Assembly (NCBI RefSeq): GCF_000739695.1
Contig: NZ_BBIO01000018.1
Location: 1 to 64,000, forward strand
DNA from: Tepidicaulis marinus
GTDB taxonomy: Bacteria > Pseudomonadota > Alphaproteobacteria > Parvibaculales > Parvibaculaceae
Direction: 5' to 3'
DNA: 64,000 nucleotides
Part shown: positions 1 to 8,320 of the stretch, piece after piece
How the letters are laid out: each line of letters opens with the position of its first letter
Position numbering within the stretch: the stretch's first letter is position 1
Position numbers and translations under genes: made by a program
Notes under the pieces: generated by a model
Told to the model about the DNA's origin: nothing
Databases searched by the model: none
What the model saw: the letters and a program-made list of their open reading frames with translations, nothing else

Positions 1-260
1 GGATATAGGGATAGCACGAAGCCACCGGGGAATGAAGCGAGATAATAGCTAGGCTTAATATGTCATTGTTTTATAATAAAAAATTAAGGTTAACGAACGG
101 CTTTAAGCCGCAGAAAACAGCCATTTCTCAAGATGAATACCAGCCGGCCCCGCTCCCCGCCCCAAAATGGGACGGCGGCGGGATGGCCTGATTACAAGAG
201 AAATTTGAGACTGGAACAGGCCCCTGAAAGGCCGCCCCCAGGAGCGCTTCAAGGACCGCT
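1..260. other. Intergenic stretch at the window edge
   Basis: I see no supportable gene here. The left half holds an AT-rich block (about 58-95) next to the short inverted repeat CGGCTTTAAGCCG at about 100-112. Read on the minus strand, the repeat is followed by a T-rich run, so it could be a weak terminator for pleD transcripts. It lies some 150 bases beyond the pleD stop and its stem is short, so this is only a possibility. The AT-rich block could equally be a promoter for a gene to the left of the window. Confidence 0.35.
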
Positions 261-1634
261 TCAAGCGGCCTCGGCGACCACCCGGTTACGGCCTTCGCGC
301 TTGGCGCGGTAAAGCGCCTGGTCGGCCCGTTCGAGCAATGCGGAGGCATCGTCGGCAATGCCGAGCGTCGCGGCGACACCGATGCTGACGGTGATCTTCA
401 ACTCCACCGCACCTTGCGCTGCAGCAAAAGCCCGGTCGGCAATTTGCTGGCGCAGCCGTTCGGCAATCGAATAGGCAAGCGCCACATCCGTGTCGGGCAT
501 GACGACGACGAACTCTTCCCCGCCCAGCCGGCAGGCAAGATCGACGCCGCGCACATTGGCCTGCATGCGCCGGGCAAATTCCTTCAGCACATCATCGCCC
601 ACCGCATGGCCGTGCGTGTCGTTGACCGGCTTGAAATAGTCGATATCGAGCACAAGCAGCGAGACGGGTTTGCCGGTCTCGTTATGCTGCGCCACCAGCG
701 TGCCCAGATGGTGGGTCATGTAACGGCGGTTATAAAGCCCGGTCAGCGGGTCCGTGATGGCCGCCTCGAGGCTTTCCTGCACCGTCTGGCGCAGCTGATC
801 CTGATAGCGCTTGTGGCGCAGCTGCGTCTTGCAGCGGGCCAGAAGCTCGCTGCGGTCCAGCGGACGCAGCAGATAATCGTTCACGCCGATGTCGAGCGCG
901 CGCACGAGGCGGGGCATGTCCCCCTCTTCCACGAGTGCCAGCACGGGAATATTACGGGTCGCATCGAGCGATTTGAGCTGCGAGCAGAGCCGCAACCCGT
1001 CCACTTCCTGCAGCGACAGGCTGATGACGATGAGGTCGTAGTGATTGTCCTGCACGACGGACAAAAGCCGGTTCGGATCGCCGAGCACGGCCACATCATG
1101 CACTTCCGCTAGCGTTTCGGCGATGCGGCGGCAGGAAATTTCACGGTCGTCGAGAAGCAGCACGCGGCCTTTGATTTCGCAGCTCGGCCCCTCCGGCTCG
1201 CCCGGTTCCACAAGGCCGATGCGCTGGCCCGTGCTCTCGCGCATGCGCAGCTCGTCCATAAGCATTTTCAGCCGCACCAGGCTTTTCACGCGGGCGAACA
1301 GCGCCACGTCGTTCACCGGTTTGGTGAGAAAATCGTCGGCGCCGGCTTCCAGCCCCTGCACGCGGTCGCTTTGTTGATCGAGCGCCGTCACCATGATCAC
1401 GGGAATATGCTTGGTGTGCGCGTCGGCGCGCAGACGACGGCAGACTTCAAAGCCGTCCATACCGGGCATCATGACGTCGAGCAGAACGATGTCGGGCAGC
1501 TCTTTCTGCGCAACTTCCAATGCTTCCGGTCCGGAAGCCGCCTGCAGCACCTCGAAATACTCAGCCGATAACTTAGCGTCGAGTAGCTTTAGGTTGGCCG
1601 GGACGTCGTCGACAATGAGAACTCTGGCCGTCAC
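261..1634 (-). CDS. pleD: PleD-type response regulator with diguanylate cyclase output
   Basis: The 457-residue protein makes cyclic di-GMP from two GTP when phosphorylated; in Caulobacter this drives the swarmer-to-stalked transition. The first receiver domain (about 4-120) has the acidic pair D9/D10 and phosphoacceptor D53. The second (about 157-275) is degenerate, with serine 205 where the aspartate should be, as expected of the PleD adaptor domain. The GGDEF domain has an active GGEEF motif (371-375) and an inhibitory-site RxxD (R362, D365), so product inhibition is likely. The start is GTG. The gene begins three bases after the divK stop, so the two are almost certainly co-transcribed and probably translationally coupled. 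Confidence 0.95.
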   Translation of the reverse strand: MTARVLIVDDVPANLKLLDAKLSAEYFEVLQAASGPEALEVAQKELPDIVLLDVMMPGMDGFEVCRRLRADAHTKHIPVIMVTALDQQSDRVQGLEAGADDFLTKPVNDVALFARVKSLVRLKMLMDELRMRESTGQRIGLVEPGEPEGPSCEIKGRVLLLDDREISCRRIAETLAEVHDVAVLGDPNRLLSVVQDNHYDLIVISLSLQEVDGLRLCSQLKSLDATRNIPVLALVEEGDMPRLVRALDIGVNDYLLRPLDRSELLARCKTQLRHKRYQDQLRQTVQESLEAAITDPLTGLYNRRYMTHHLGTLVAQHNETGKPVSLLVLDIDYFKPVNDTHGHAVGDDVLKEFARRMQANVRGVDLACRLGGEEFVVVMPDTDVALAYSIAERLRQQIADRAFAAAQGAVELKITVSIGVAATLGIADDASALLERADQALYRAKREGRNRVVAEAA

Positions 1635-1637
1635 CTC

Positions 1638-2003
1638 TTACCCCAAAAAACGCTGAACGGTTTCCAGAAATTGCGTGACCGAAATCGGCTTGGCGATATA
1701 GGCCTCGCACCCCCCTTCACGGATCTTTTCCTCGTCGCCCTTCATGGCGAATGCCGTCACGGCAACCACCGGGATGGAGCGCAAATTATCGTCTTCCTTC
1801 AACCACTTGGTGACTTCCAGCCCAGACACTTCCGGCAGCTGGATATCCATGAGAATGAGGTCGGGATGATTGGCGCGGGCGATTTCCAGAGCTTCGATAC
1901 CGTCCCGCGTCTGCAAGGTGGTATACCCGTGGGCATCCAGCAGGTCGTGGAACAGCTTCATATTGAGCTCGTTGTCTTCCACGATAAGAACCGTTTTCGA
2001 CAT
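1638..2003 (-). CDS. divK: Single-domain cell-cycle response regulator DivK
   Basis: This 121-residue protein is a lone receiver domain: acidic residues E9/D10, phosphoacceptor D53, a conserved Thr (in VVAVTAFA) and Lys (in IAKPIS). DivK has no output domain. In Caulobacter it controls the histidine kinases DivJ, PleC and CckA and so the activity of CtrA. The gene is first in an operon with pleD, the classic alphaproteobacterial order. An ATG preceded at a distance by GGGGAG supports the start. The upstream 180 bases are shared with a divergent DUF3572 gene and hold a CtrA-like half-site pair (listed separately). Confidence 0.95.
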   Translation of the reverse strand: MSKTVLIVEDNELNMKLFHDLLDAHGYTTLQTRDGIEALEIARANHPDLILMDIQLPEVSGLEVTKWLKEDDNLRSIPVVAVTAFAMKGDEEKIREGGCEAYIAKPISVTQFLETVQRFLG

Positions 2004-2088
2004 TGCGTTCGAAGCTCCCCTGGGAAAAACATCCGGTTGCCAGGCGGATTAGGTTCCGGCTGGCTTGTTACAGTTGAACTCAATATCG

Positions 2089-2104
2089 TTAACTAAGTCT
2101 TTAA
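2089..2104. promoter_or_regulatory. CtrA-like TTAA pair in the divK / DUF3572 intergenic region
   Basis: TTAA occurs at 2089-2092 and again at 2101-2104, separated by eight bases. The established CtrA box is TTAA-N7-TTAA, so the spacing is one base too long for a consensus match. divK is a known CtrA target in Caulobacter, which makes a relaxed site plausible but not shown. Confidence 0.3.
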
Positions 2105-2184
2105 AGACAGACTGGAAGAAGCAGTTCTTTGCCGAAACCCGCCGGATACTTAAAATTGTCTTTCGCAGGAAAAAGGGCCCGTAA

Positions 2185-2463
2185 ATGCAGAAAGATACCG
2201 CCGAAACCATCGCCCTGCAGGGCCTTGCCTTTATCGCGGAAAATGAAAGTGAACTCACTGCTTTCCTGGAGGCGACCGGCGTCGATATTAAGACTTTAAG
2301 GGCCAATGCCTCCAGCCCCCATATCCTGGCCGGCGTCATCGACTTTTTGATGATGGACGACAAGCGCCTCCTTGCATTTTGCGAAGAGGCGGGCCTGCCT
2401 CCCGAAACACCGGGCGAGGCCCGCCAGGCCCTGCCCGGCGGCGACCTGCCTCACTGGACTTGA
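2185..2463 (+). CDS. DUF3572 family protein
   Basis: A 92-residue acidic protein matching the DUF3572 family in length and pattern: an N-terminal ETIALQGLAFIA segment, then an alternating helical body with FLMMDDKRLLAFCEE near residue 60. The family is largely alphaproteobacterial and sits divergent to divK in many genomes; its function is unknown. No signal peptide or membrane segment is visible. Its start is preceded by AGGAAAAAGGG. The next gene follows after 27 bases, so this may be the first gene of a plus-strand operon running to dinB. Confidence 0.8.
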   Translation: MQKDTAETIALQGLAFIAENESELTAFLEATGVDIKTLRANASSPHILAGVIDFLMMDDKRLLAFCEEAGLPPETPGEARQALPGGDLPHWT

Positions 2464-2490
2464 GGCCCCGCCCGGGCGATAAAACCTCCC

Positions 2491-3183
2491 ATGAAAGCTC
2501 CTGAACCAGACTTCCTCGCCCTGGATGCAGCGGTGCGGGCCCAGATCGACGCGCTGGACCTTGCCCCCGGACGCCCCCTCATCATTTCCGATGCCGATGA
2601 AGTGCTTTTGCAATTCGTGCAAGGGCTCGAAATCTATCTGGAGCGCCAGGGCCTCTGGCTCGATCTGCAGAGCTTCGCGCTCACCGGCAATGTGCGCCGC
2701 ATCGGCACGAATGAGCGCATTCCCGCTTCCCGGATGCCGGATATCCTCGGCGGCTTCTTTGCCTCCGAAACCGCCTCGCTGAAAGCGGTGCCGGATGCCG
2801 CCGAAACCCTCGCCGCCCTTTCCAAACGCGCGCAGATCGTGGTGCTCACCAATGTGCCGCAGGATCAGCGCGCGGCGCGCGCCGCCTGCCTGGCGGGCCA
2901 AGGGCTCGATTATCCGGTCATCGCCAATACGGGCCTGAAAGGCGGCGCGGTGCGCTATCTGGCCGAGGCGGCGGGCCGCGCGCCGGTCTTCTTCCTCGAT
3001 GATATCCCGCATAACATCTCGGCCGTCGCCAAGGCGCATGAGGAAAGCCAGCGCATTCATTTCATCGCCGATGAGCGCCTCGCCAAACTGCTCCCGCCTT
3101 GCGCCGACAGCCATTTCCACACGACAAAATGGCAACTGGCAGGCGATTTCATCCATTCCCGGCTGGACGAAACCGGCTTTTAA
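2491..3183 (+). CDS. HAD-superfamily hydrolase-like protein
   Basis: The 230-residue protein shows the HAD core: motif I around D34/D36 in IISDADEV, motif II threonine in VVLTNV (about 113), a lysine in the TGLKGG segment and motif IV in FFLDDIPHN (about 170). These residues fit a Mg-dependent phosphatase, but the first motif reads DADE rather than the common DxDGT, so the substrate class is uncertain. It is cytoplasmic, with no signal peptide. It ends 12 bases before the ROK kinase; a phosphatase and a sugar kinase in one operon suggests carbohydrate phosphate metabolism, which is inference only. Confidence 0.75.
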   Translation: MKAPEPDFLALDAAVRAQIDALDLAPGRPLIISDADEVLLQFVQGLEIYLERQGLWLDLQSFALTGNVRRIGTNERIPASRMPDILGGFFASETASLKAVPDAAETLAALSKRAQIVVLTNVPQDQRAARAACLAGQGLDYPVIANTGLKGGAVRYLAEAAGRAPVFFLDDIPHNISAVAKAHEESQRIHFIADERLAKLLPPCADSHFHTTKWQLAGDFIHSRLDETGF

Positions 3184-3195
3184 ACGGCACGCCCC

Positions 3196-4110
3196 ATGCG
3201 CATCGGCATCGATCTTGGCGGCACGAAAATCGAAGGCATTCTGCTTGCCCCGGATGGCCGGGTGCTGGCCCGCGAGCGGCGTGAGACACCGCGCGGGGAT
3301 TATCCTGCCACGCTGGAGGCCGTTGCCGCGCTCTGCGCCGCGCTGAAGAAACAAGCCGGCGGCAAAGCCACGATCGGCATCGGCATGCCCGGCGCGCCCT
3401 CGCCCGCCACGGGCCTCATCAAAAACGCCAACTCCACCTGGTTGATCGGCAAGCCCTTGCAGACCGACCTTGAAGCAAGCCTCGGCCAGCCCGTGCGCCT
3501 TGCCAATGATGCCGACTGCTTTGCCCTGTCGGAAGCCGCCGATGGCGCGGGCGCAGGTGCCCGCTCCCTCTTCGGCGTCATTCTGGGCACCGGTGTGGGC
3601 GGCGGCCTCGTCTATGAAGGCCGCCTCATCAATGGCCCCAATGCCATTGCCGGTGAATGGGGCCACAATCCCCTGCCTGCGCCGCAGGAGGCAGAATTGC
3701 CCGGTCCCGGCTGTTATTGCGGGCGGCAAGGCTGCATCGAAACCTGGCTTTCGGGCCCCGGCCTTGCGGAAGACCATTTCCGCCTCACCGGGGAGAAGGC
3801 GGAACCCCATGAGCTGGCATCGCGCGCCGCTTCAGGCGATCCGGCAGCCGAAGCCACGCTGGCGCGCTATGCCGATAGGCTCGCCCGCGCGCTGGCCGGG
3901 GTGATCAATATTTTCGATCCGGAAGTCATCGTGCTCGGCGGCGGGCTTTCCAACCTCACCTTCCTTTATGAGGCTGTGCCCGCCCGCTGGGCGCGGTATA
4001 TTTTCTCCGATCAGGTAGCAACGCGCCTCAAGCCCAATCTGCATGGCGATTCCAGCGGTGTGCGCGGGGCGGCCTGGCTATGGAGCGAAGCGGAAGCTGC
4101 CGCGCTTTAA
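3196..4110 (+). CDS. ROK-family sugar kinase (fructokinase / N-acetylhexosamine kinase type)
   Basis: A 304-residue ROK kinase that phosphorylates a hexose or amino sugar with ATP. It has the N-terminal phosphate loop DLGGTK (6-11), the catalytic aspartate in NDAD (D105), the second ATP loop GTGVGGG (131-137), the sugar-binding GEWGH (153-157), and the zinc cluster CYCGRQGC (C173, C175, C180). ROK enzymes of this length with this zinc motif include fructokinase Mak and NagK; the sequence alone does not separate them. It follows a HAD phosphatase gene by 12 bases and precedes dinB by 34 bases. Confidence 0.88.
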   Translation: MRIGIDLGGTKIEGILLAPDGRVLARERRETPRGDYPATLEAVAALCAALKKQAGGKATIGIGMPGAPSPATGLIKNANSTWLIGKPLQTDLEASLGQPVRLANDADCFALSEAADGAGAGARSLFGVILGTGVGGGLVYEGRLINGPNAIAGEWGHNPLPAPQEAELPGPGCYCGRQGCIETWLSGPGLAEDHFRLTGEKAEPHELASRAASGDPAAEATLARYADRLARALAGVINIFDPEVIVLGGGLSNLTFLYEAVPARWARYIFSDQVATRLKPNLHGDSSGVRGAAWLWSEAEAAAL

Positions 4111-4144
4111 GGCGCTTGCCGCAAAAAAGCATCAAGGGAGCCGA

Positions 4145-5437
4145 ATGGAAACCGGGCTGTGCCGGGACTGTTTCACGGTGCTGCCGGAGGGCGCGAAACG
4201 CTGCGCCTCCTGCGGGCGGCCCCGGCTTGTCTTCCACCCGGAGCTTTTCTCCCTCTCCATCGCCCATCTCGATTGCGACGCTTTTTATGCGGCGATCGAA
4301 AAGCGCGACAATCCGGAGCTGCGGGACAAGCCGCTGATCATCGGCGGCGGCAGGCGCGGCGTCGTCAGCACCGCCTGTTATATCGCCCGCACGAAGGGCG
4401 TCGGCTCCGCCATGCCCATGTTCAAGGCCCTGGCCAAATGCCCGGAGGCAGTGGTCCTCACCCCCAACATGGAAAAATACGCCAAGGCGGGCAAAGAAGT
4501 GCGCCAGCTCATGCGCGAGCTGACACCGCTTGTCGAACCGCTTTCCATCGACGAAGCCTTTCTCGATCTCACCGGCACCGAGCGCCTGCACAAAGCCCCG
4601 CCCGCCGTTTCCATGGCCAAGCTTGCCAAACGCATCGAGGCGGAAATCGGCATCACCGTGTCGGTCGGTCTCAGCTACAACAAGTTTCTGGCCAAGATCG
4701 CCTCCGACCTCGACAAGCCGCGCGGCTTTTCGGTCATCGGTGAAGCCGAGGCGCTGGACTTCCTCGCGGATAAACCCGTCTCGCTTATCTGGGGCGTCGG
4801 CAAGGCCTTGCAGGCAAAGCTCGAGCGGGACGGCATTACCCGCATCAAGCAACTGCGCAATTACGAAGAGAACGATCTCCTTGCCCGCTACGGCGTGATG
4901 GGGCGGCGGCTTTTCCGTCTTGCCCATGGCCAGGACGCGCGCATCGTCAGCGCCGAGCGGGAAGCGAAAAGCATTTCATCCGAAACGACTTTCTCGAATG
5001 ACATTTCCTCTTTTGCCGAACTCGACAAACGTCTTTGGCCGCTTTGTGAAAAACTGTCCGCACGCATGAAAGCCGCCGGCCTTGCCGGACAGACCGTGGT
5101 GCTGAAACTGAAGACGAAAGACTTTAAAACCCGCACCCGCAATCAGCGCCTGTCCGACCCGAGCCAGCTTGCCGAAGTTCTGTACCGCACCGCCTCGCCG
5201 CTGCTTAAGAAAGAATGCGACGGCAAAACCACTTTCCGCCTGCTCGGCGTCGGCTTTGCAACGCTCACCGATGGCGATCTTGCCGACCCGCCGGACCTGC
5301 TCGATCCCGCAGCGGCGCGGCGCGCAGCGGCTGAACGCGCGATGGATGCAATGCGCACAAAATTCGGCAAAGACATCATCACGATGGGGCGTGGCTTCAA
5401 GGCGCCTCAGCGCTCGCAGGGCTCCGACGGCAAATAG
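4145..5437 (+). CDS. dinB: DNA polymerase IV (Y-family) with N-terminal zinc-ribbon-like segment
   Basis: Error-prone translesion polymerase of 430 residues. The catalytic core is intact: HLDCDAFY (D43) and SIDEAF (D136, E137), then thumb and little-finger regions. Before the core is an unusual 30-residue segment with two CxxC pairs (C6/C9, C20/C23), likely a zinc ribbon; such an extension is also seen in other alphaproteobacterial DinB proteins. An AAGGGAG sequence just upstream supports this ATG over an earlier in-frame one at 4043. No alphaproteobacterial SOS box (GTTC-N7-GTTC or its complement) is visible just upstream, so the gene may be read from the operon before it. Its last 31 bases overlap the end of eipB. 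Confidence 0.93.
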   Translation: METGLCRDCFTVLPEGAKRCASCGRPRLVFHPELFSLSIAHLDCDAFYAAIEKRDNPELRDKPLIIGGGRRGVVSTACYIARTKGVGSAMPMFKALAKCPEAVVLTPNMEKYAKAGKEVRQLMRELTPLVEPLSIDEAFLDLTGTERLHKAPPAVSMAKLAKRIEAEIGITVSVGLSYNKFLAKIASDLDKPRGFSVIGEAEALDFLADKPVSLIWGVGKALQAKLERDGITRIKQLRNYEENDLLARYGVMGRRLFRLAHGQDARIVSAEREAKSISSETTFSNDISSFAELDKRLWPLCEKLSARMKAAGLAGQTVVLKLKTKDFKTRTRNQRLSDPSQLAEVLYRTASPLLKKECDGKTTFRLLGVGFATLTDGDLADPPDLLDPAAARRAAAERAMDAMRTKFGKDIITMGRGFKAPQRSQGSDGK

Positions 5438-6243
5438 TCGAGGCTGCTCAGCCCCGCATCCACTTTGAAATCGATGTAATCCATCTTCAAGGCGCTGGAA
5501 ATCCCGTTCGCGTAAAGATGATAGGCCACCTGGTATTCCGGCACGCCGTCAACGCGGGAGGGATGGTGATAAGAAAGCTGAACGCGCCACCATTCCTGCG
5601 ACGCCATATCTTTCGCCGCTTCCTCACTCATTTCCACGCTTTCAAGCGTCGCGTCATCTCCCCGGCTCTTGCCGATAAAGGCCGAGGCGAGAAAGGCCGT
5701 ATCAACCTCCGCTCCCTCATAGATCGGCCGGCTATAGGTCGTATCGCCCGCTTCCGCCGTTTCCACCAGGGCAAGGGAAAAGGCGCTCGGGAAAACGGTT
5801 TCCGGCGCAAGCGCCAGATCCGGCGCATTCGGCTCCTCGAAATGCACCGCAGGCGTCCCCTCTTTCGAGGCATGGCCCTTGATGCGTTCGATTTCCTCAC
5901 CGTTCATGAAACGCTGAAAGTCGAATTCGAAATTCTGCCCATCCGCCGCCTCAGAGCTTCTGAAACGCAGATCGCGCACCACTTGAATGTCGTCCATCGT
6001 CGCGACACGCATGACGAGACGCTGGGCGAGCTTGTAGCCGGTGCAGGCATTGCCCGTCCATTCCAGCACCATGCGCCCGGAAAGGTCGGCAATGTCCGCC
6101 GACATTTGGGAACTGTCGAGCTTAAGCTCATAAACGGCCCGGTGCGGTTGAAACTCCCCTGCCAGGGCTGTGGAAGCCAGCATGACCGATGCAGCACACG
6201 AAGCCAGAGCCGCTTGCCGCAAATGCCGTCCAAACAATCTCAT
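5407..6243 (-). CDS. eipB: Cell-envelope integrity protein EipB (DUF1849)
   Basis: A 278-residue periplasmic protein. Residues 1-29 form a signal peptide (hydrophobic stretch ending ALA-GEF). The mature part starts with the family pattern HRAVYELKL and GRMVLEW, and carries C67 in GNACTGY plus a cysteine three residues from the end (C276). The Brucella EipB structure has a disulfide between equivalent positions, and both are kept here. EipB is needed for envelope stress resistance in Brucella. The start lies 8 bases after three tandem 15-base repeats that carry Shine-Dalgarno-like GGGAGAG. The 3' end overlaps dinB by 31 bases tail to tail. Confidence 0.9.
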   Translation of the reverse strand: MRLFGRHLRQAALASCAASVMLASTALAGEFQPHRAVYELKLDSSQMSADIADLSGRMVLEWTGNACTGYKLAQRLVMRVATMDDIQVVRDLRFRSSEAADGQNFEFDFQRFMNGEEIERIKGHASKEGTPAVHFEEPNAPDLALAPETVFPSAFSLALVETAEAGDTTYSRPIYEGAEVDTAFLASAFIGKSRGDDATLESVEMSEEAAKDMASQEWWRVQLSYHHPSRVDGVPEYQVAYHLYANGISSALKMDYIDFKVDAGLSSLDYLPSEPCER

Positions 6244-6251
6244 CTTACATC

Positions 6252-6296
6252 CTCTCCCGTAAGGAGCTCTCCCGTAAGGGGCTCTCCCTTAAGCAG
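6252..6296. repeat. Three tandem 15-bp repeats in front of eipB
   Basis: Copies at 6252-6266, 6267-6281 and 6282-6296; the first two differ at one base in fifteen (unit CTCTCCCGTAAGGAG), the third at a few. Read on the minus strand, each copy contains GGGAGAG, and the copy nearest eipB supplies its ribosome binding site. The other two copies are therefore spare ribosome-binding-like sequences. Confidence 0.8.
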
Positions 6297-6379
6297 CCTT
6301 GCGAAGCGGCGGGTTTTTGCCGATCTTGTCATTGGCCTGTCCGAACCGCCGAATTATGCCAGAAAGAAAGCCTGCTTGC

Positions 6380-7345
6380 ATGTCCTTGCCGCGCGTCCTC
6401 GTCACCCGCAAATTGCCCGCCGATGTGGAAGCGCGGCTGAAACGGGATTACGCCCCGCTTTTGAATGAAGAGGACCGGCTTTTCAGCGCCGGGGAGCTTG
6501 CCGCCCGCGCTAAGGATATGGACGCGGTCCTGGCGACGGTGACGGACAAGCTCGATGCCGCCGCGATAAACGCCCTGCCCGAAAGCGTGCGCATCATCGC
6601 CACCTTCTCGGTCGGCTATGACCATATCGACGTCGCTGCAGCGGCACAGCGCGGCATTACCGTGACGAACACGCCGGGCGTGCTCACCCATGCCACCGCC
6701 GATATCACGCTCCTCCTCATTTTAGGCGCAGCGCGCGGCGCAGGCTGGGGCGAAGCGATGATCCGCCAAAAGACATGGCAGAACTGGGCGCCGAGCGGCC
6801 CGCTCGGCACGGATGTGACGGGCAAAAGGCTCGGGATACTCGGCATGGGCCGCATCGGCCAGGCCGTGGCCGCACGGGCGCGCGCCTTCGGTATGGAGAT
6901 CCATTACCACAACCGCACCCGCCTTTCCGAAGCCGGGGAGCAAGGCGCGCATTACCATGAAAGCCCGGAGGCGCTATTCGCCCAATCGGACATTCTTTCC
7001 GTCAATTGCGCCTCCACCCCGCAGACACGCGGCCTCGTCAATGCCCGCACGCTCGCCCTTCTGCCCGAGGGCGCGATTGTCGTGAACAGCGCACGCGGCG
7101 ACATTGTCGAGGACGAGGCGCTGATCGCGGCCTTAAAAAGCGGCAAAGTGGCCGCCGCCGGGCTCGACGTTTATGCGGGCGAGCCCGACATTCACCCCGG
7201 CTATCGCGGCCTTTCCAACACGTTTCTTCTGCCACATCTGGGCAGCGCGACGCGCGAGACACGCAATGCCATGGGCTTTTGCGCCCTCGACAATCTCGAC
7301 GCCTTTTTCGCCGGAAAAGAGCCGCCGAACCCCGTCACGCCGTGA
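6380..7345 (+). CDS. D-isomer-specific 2-hydroxyacid dehydrogenase (glyoxylate/hydroxypyruvate reductase type)
   Basis: The 321-residue protein (from this ATG) reduces 2-oxoacids such as glyoxylate or hydroxypyruvate with NAD(P)H. It has the Rossmann motif GMGRIG, the substrate-binding Arg in STPQTRGLVNA, the catalytic Glu in GEPDIHP and the catalytic His in LPHLGSATRE, the standard triad order of the family. Length and the C-terminal pattern resemble GyaR-type glyoxylate reductases, but substrate preference cannot be read from sequence. An in-frame ATG at 6356 is a possible earlier start. The gene is divergent from eipB. Confidence 0.88.
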   Translation: MSLPRVLVTRKLPADVEARLKRDYAPLLNEEDRLFSAGELAARAKDMDAVLATVTDKLDAAAINALPESVRIIATFSVGYDHIDVAAAAQRGITVTNTPGVLTHATADITLLLILGAARGAGWGEAMIRQKTWQNWAPSGPLGTDVTGKRLGILGMGRIGQAVAARARAFGMEIHYHNRTRLSEAGEQGAHYHESPEALFAQSDILSVNCASTPQTRGLVNARTLALLPEGAIVVNSARGDIVEDEALIAALKSGKVAAAGLDVYAGEPDIHPGYRGLSNTFLLPHLGSATRETRNAMGFCALDNLDAFFAGKEPPNPVTP

Positions 7346-7453
7346 GGCATTTTGCCCTGCCAACCTTGCCCACCGGCAGCAAAGGGGGAACTTTTTGCCT
7401 ATTTCCACATAAAGAAGAGCTTCTAAACCCTTGGATTTATGGGGATTCGCATT

Positions 7454-7468
7454 TGGCACATGGCTTGC
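7454..7468 (+). promoter_or_regulatory. Sigma-54 (RpoN) -24/-12 promoter
   Basis: TGGCAC at 7454-7459, five bases, then TTGC at 7465-7468: an exact match to the core TGGCAC-N5-TTGC. Transcription would begin near 7480, giving a short leader before the diguanylate cyclase start at 7514. No enhancer site was identified by eye. Confidence 0.7.
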
Positions 7469-7513
7469 GCTGGCATTGGCGGGGATGACAAAGGGCAATG
7501 CCAGGAGAAAACG

Positions 7514-8296
7514 ATGGGGCTCGCCAAGGCAGATAAGACAACCACGCTCGATACAAAACGAGCGGCTCCCGCAACCGGGCAAAGCATTCACCCGGTGATC
7601 GATACGCTGGAAATGCGGATGCGCTGCGCATTGCTGCGCGATGCCGGGCGCGCGGAGACGCCCGAAGAAGTGATCCGCCGGGCGCTGGATTATGCCTCCG
7701 AGGCCGAGCAGCGCATCAGCGAGCTATCGGCCCGCGTCAAACTGCTGGAATCGCTCACCGTCACGGATGAGCTGACCGGCCTTTTGAACCGGCGCGGCTT
7801 CCAGGACATACTCTACCGCAACCTTGCCAGCGCCACGCGGCATAATGAGACGGGCGTCCTGGCTTTTATCGATCTCGACGACTTCAAACTCATCAACGAC
7901 ACCTATGGCCACGCGGCTGGCGATGCGGTGCTGCGCAAGATCGGCCAGTTCCTGCGCCGGAATATCCGCACCACCGATTATGCGGCGCGGCTTGGCGGCG
8001 ATGAATTCGCGCTGCTTTACGTACGCGGCGAACATGCCCGCGCAAGAGAGCGCGCGCGCGAGCTGAACGAAAAGCTCAACGGGCTCATCGTGCCCTGGGA
8101 AGGCCAGGCGATCGAGGTGCATGCCAGCATCGGTATGGCAAGTTACGACAAGGATTCCACGGCGATGGAACTGCTGGAGCTTGCCGACCGGGCAATGTAC
8201 CGGGACAAGAGCCGCGCGCGCAAGAAAACGCCCGCCCGCCGCAAAAACGCTGTCACGCGGACCCGCGCTGCATCACGGAAAAAGGCCAGCGCATAA
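7514..8296 (+). CDS. Diguanylate cyclase (GGDEF) with a basic C-terminal tail
   Basis: A 260-residue soluble protein predicted to make cyclic di-GMP. Residues 1-80 are helical with no domain I recognise and end in a likely coiled linker (AEQRISELSARVKLLESL). The GGDEF domain (about 82-240) has GGDEF at 161-165 and an inhibitory-site RxxD (R152, D155), so it should be active and feedback-inhibited. The last 30 residues are rich in Lys and Arg and may bind nucleic acid or membrane. AGGAG at 7503-7507 fixes the start. A sigma-54 promoter lies about 45 bases upstream, suggesting control by nitrogen status, flagellar assembly or another RpoN activator. Confidence 0.9.
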   Translation: MGLAKADKTTTLDTKRAAPATGQSIHPVIDTLEMRMRCALLRDAGRAETPEEVIRRALDYASEAEQRISELSARVKLLESLTVTDELTGLLNRRGFQDILYRNLASATRHNETGVLAFIDLDDFKLINDTYGHAAGDAVLRKIGQFLRRNIRTTDYAARLGGDEFALLYVRGEHARARERARELNEKLNGLIVPWEGQAIEVHASIGMASYDKDSTAMELLELADRAMYRDKSRARKKTPARRKNAVTRTRAASRKKASA

Positions 8297-8306
8297 GCCT
8301 GGCCTT
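8276..8306 (-). terminator. Intrinsic terminator for the agmatine-deiminase-like gene
   Basis: An 8-base stem AAGGCCAG / CTGGCCTT (8282-8289 with 8299-8306) around a 9-base loop. On the minus strand it is followed by TTTTT. It lies inside the last codons and just past the stop of the plus-strand diguanylate cyclase gene. Confidence 0.6.
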
Positions 8307-8320
8307 ATCCATCCACCCTT

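Noticed and set aside
2296-3810. A 504-codon open frame antisense to the HAD and ROK genes
   Set aside because: The plus-strand genes have clear motifs and start sites; this frame has an Ala/Gly/Arg-rich composition with no recognisable family.
4111-4144. An SOS box in front of dinB
   Set aside because: I looked for GTTC-N7-GTTC or its complement and found none in the 34 bases before the gene.
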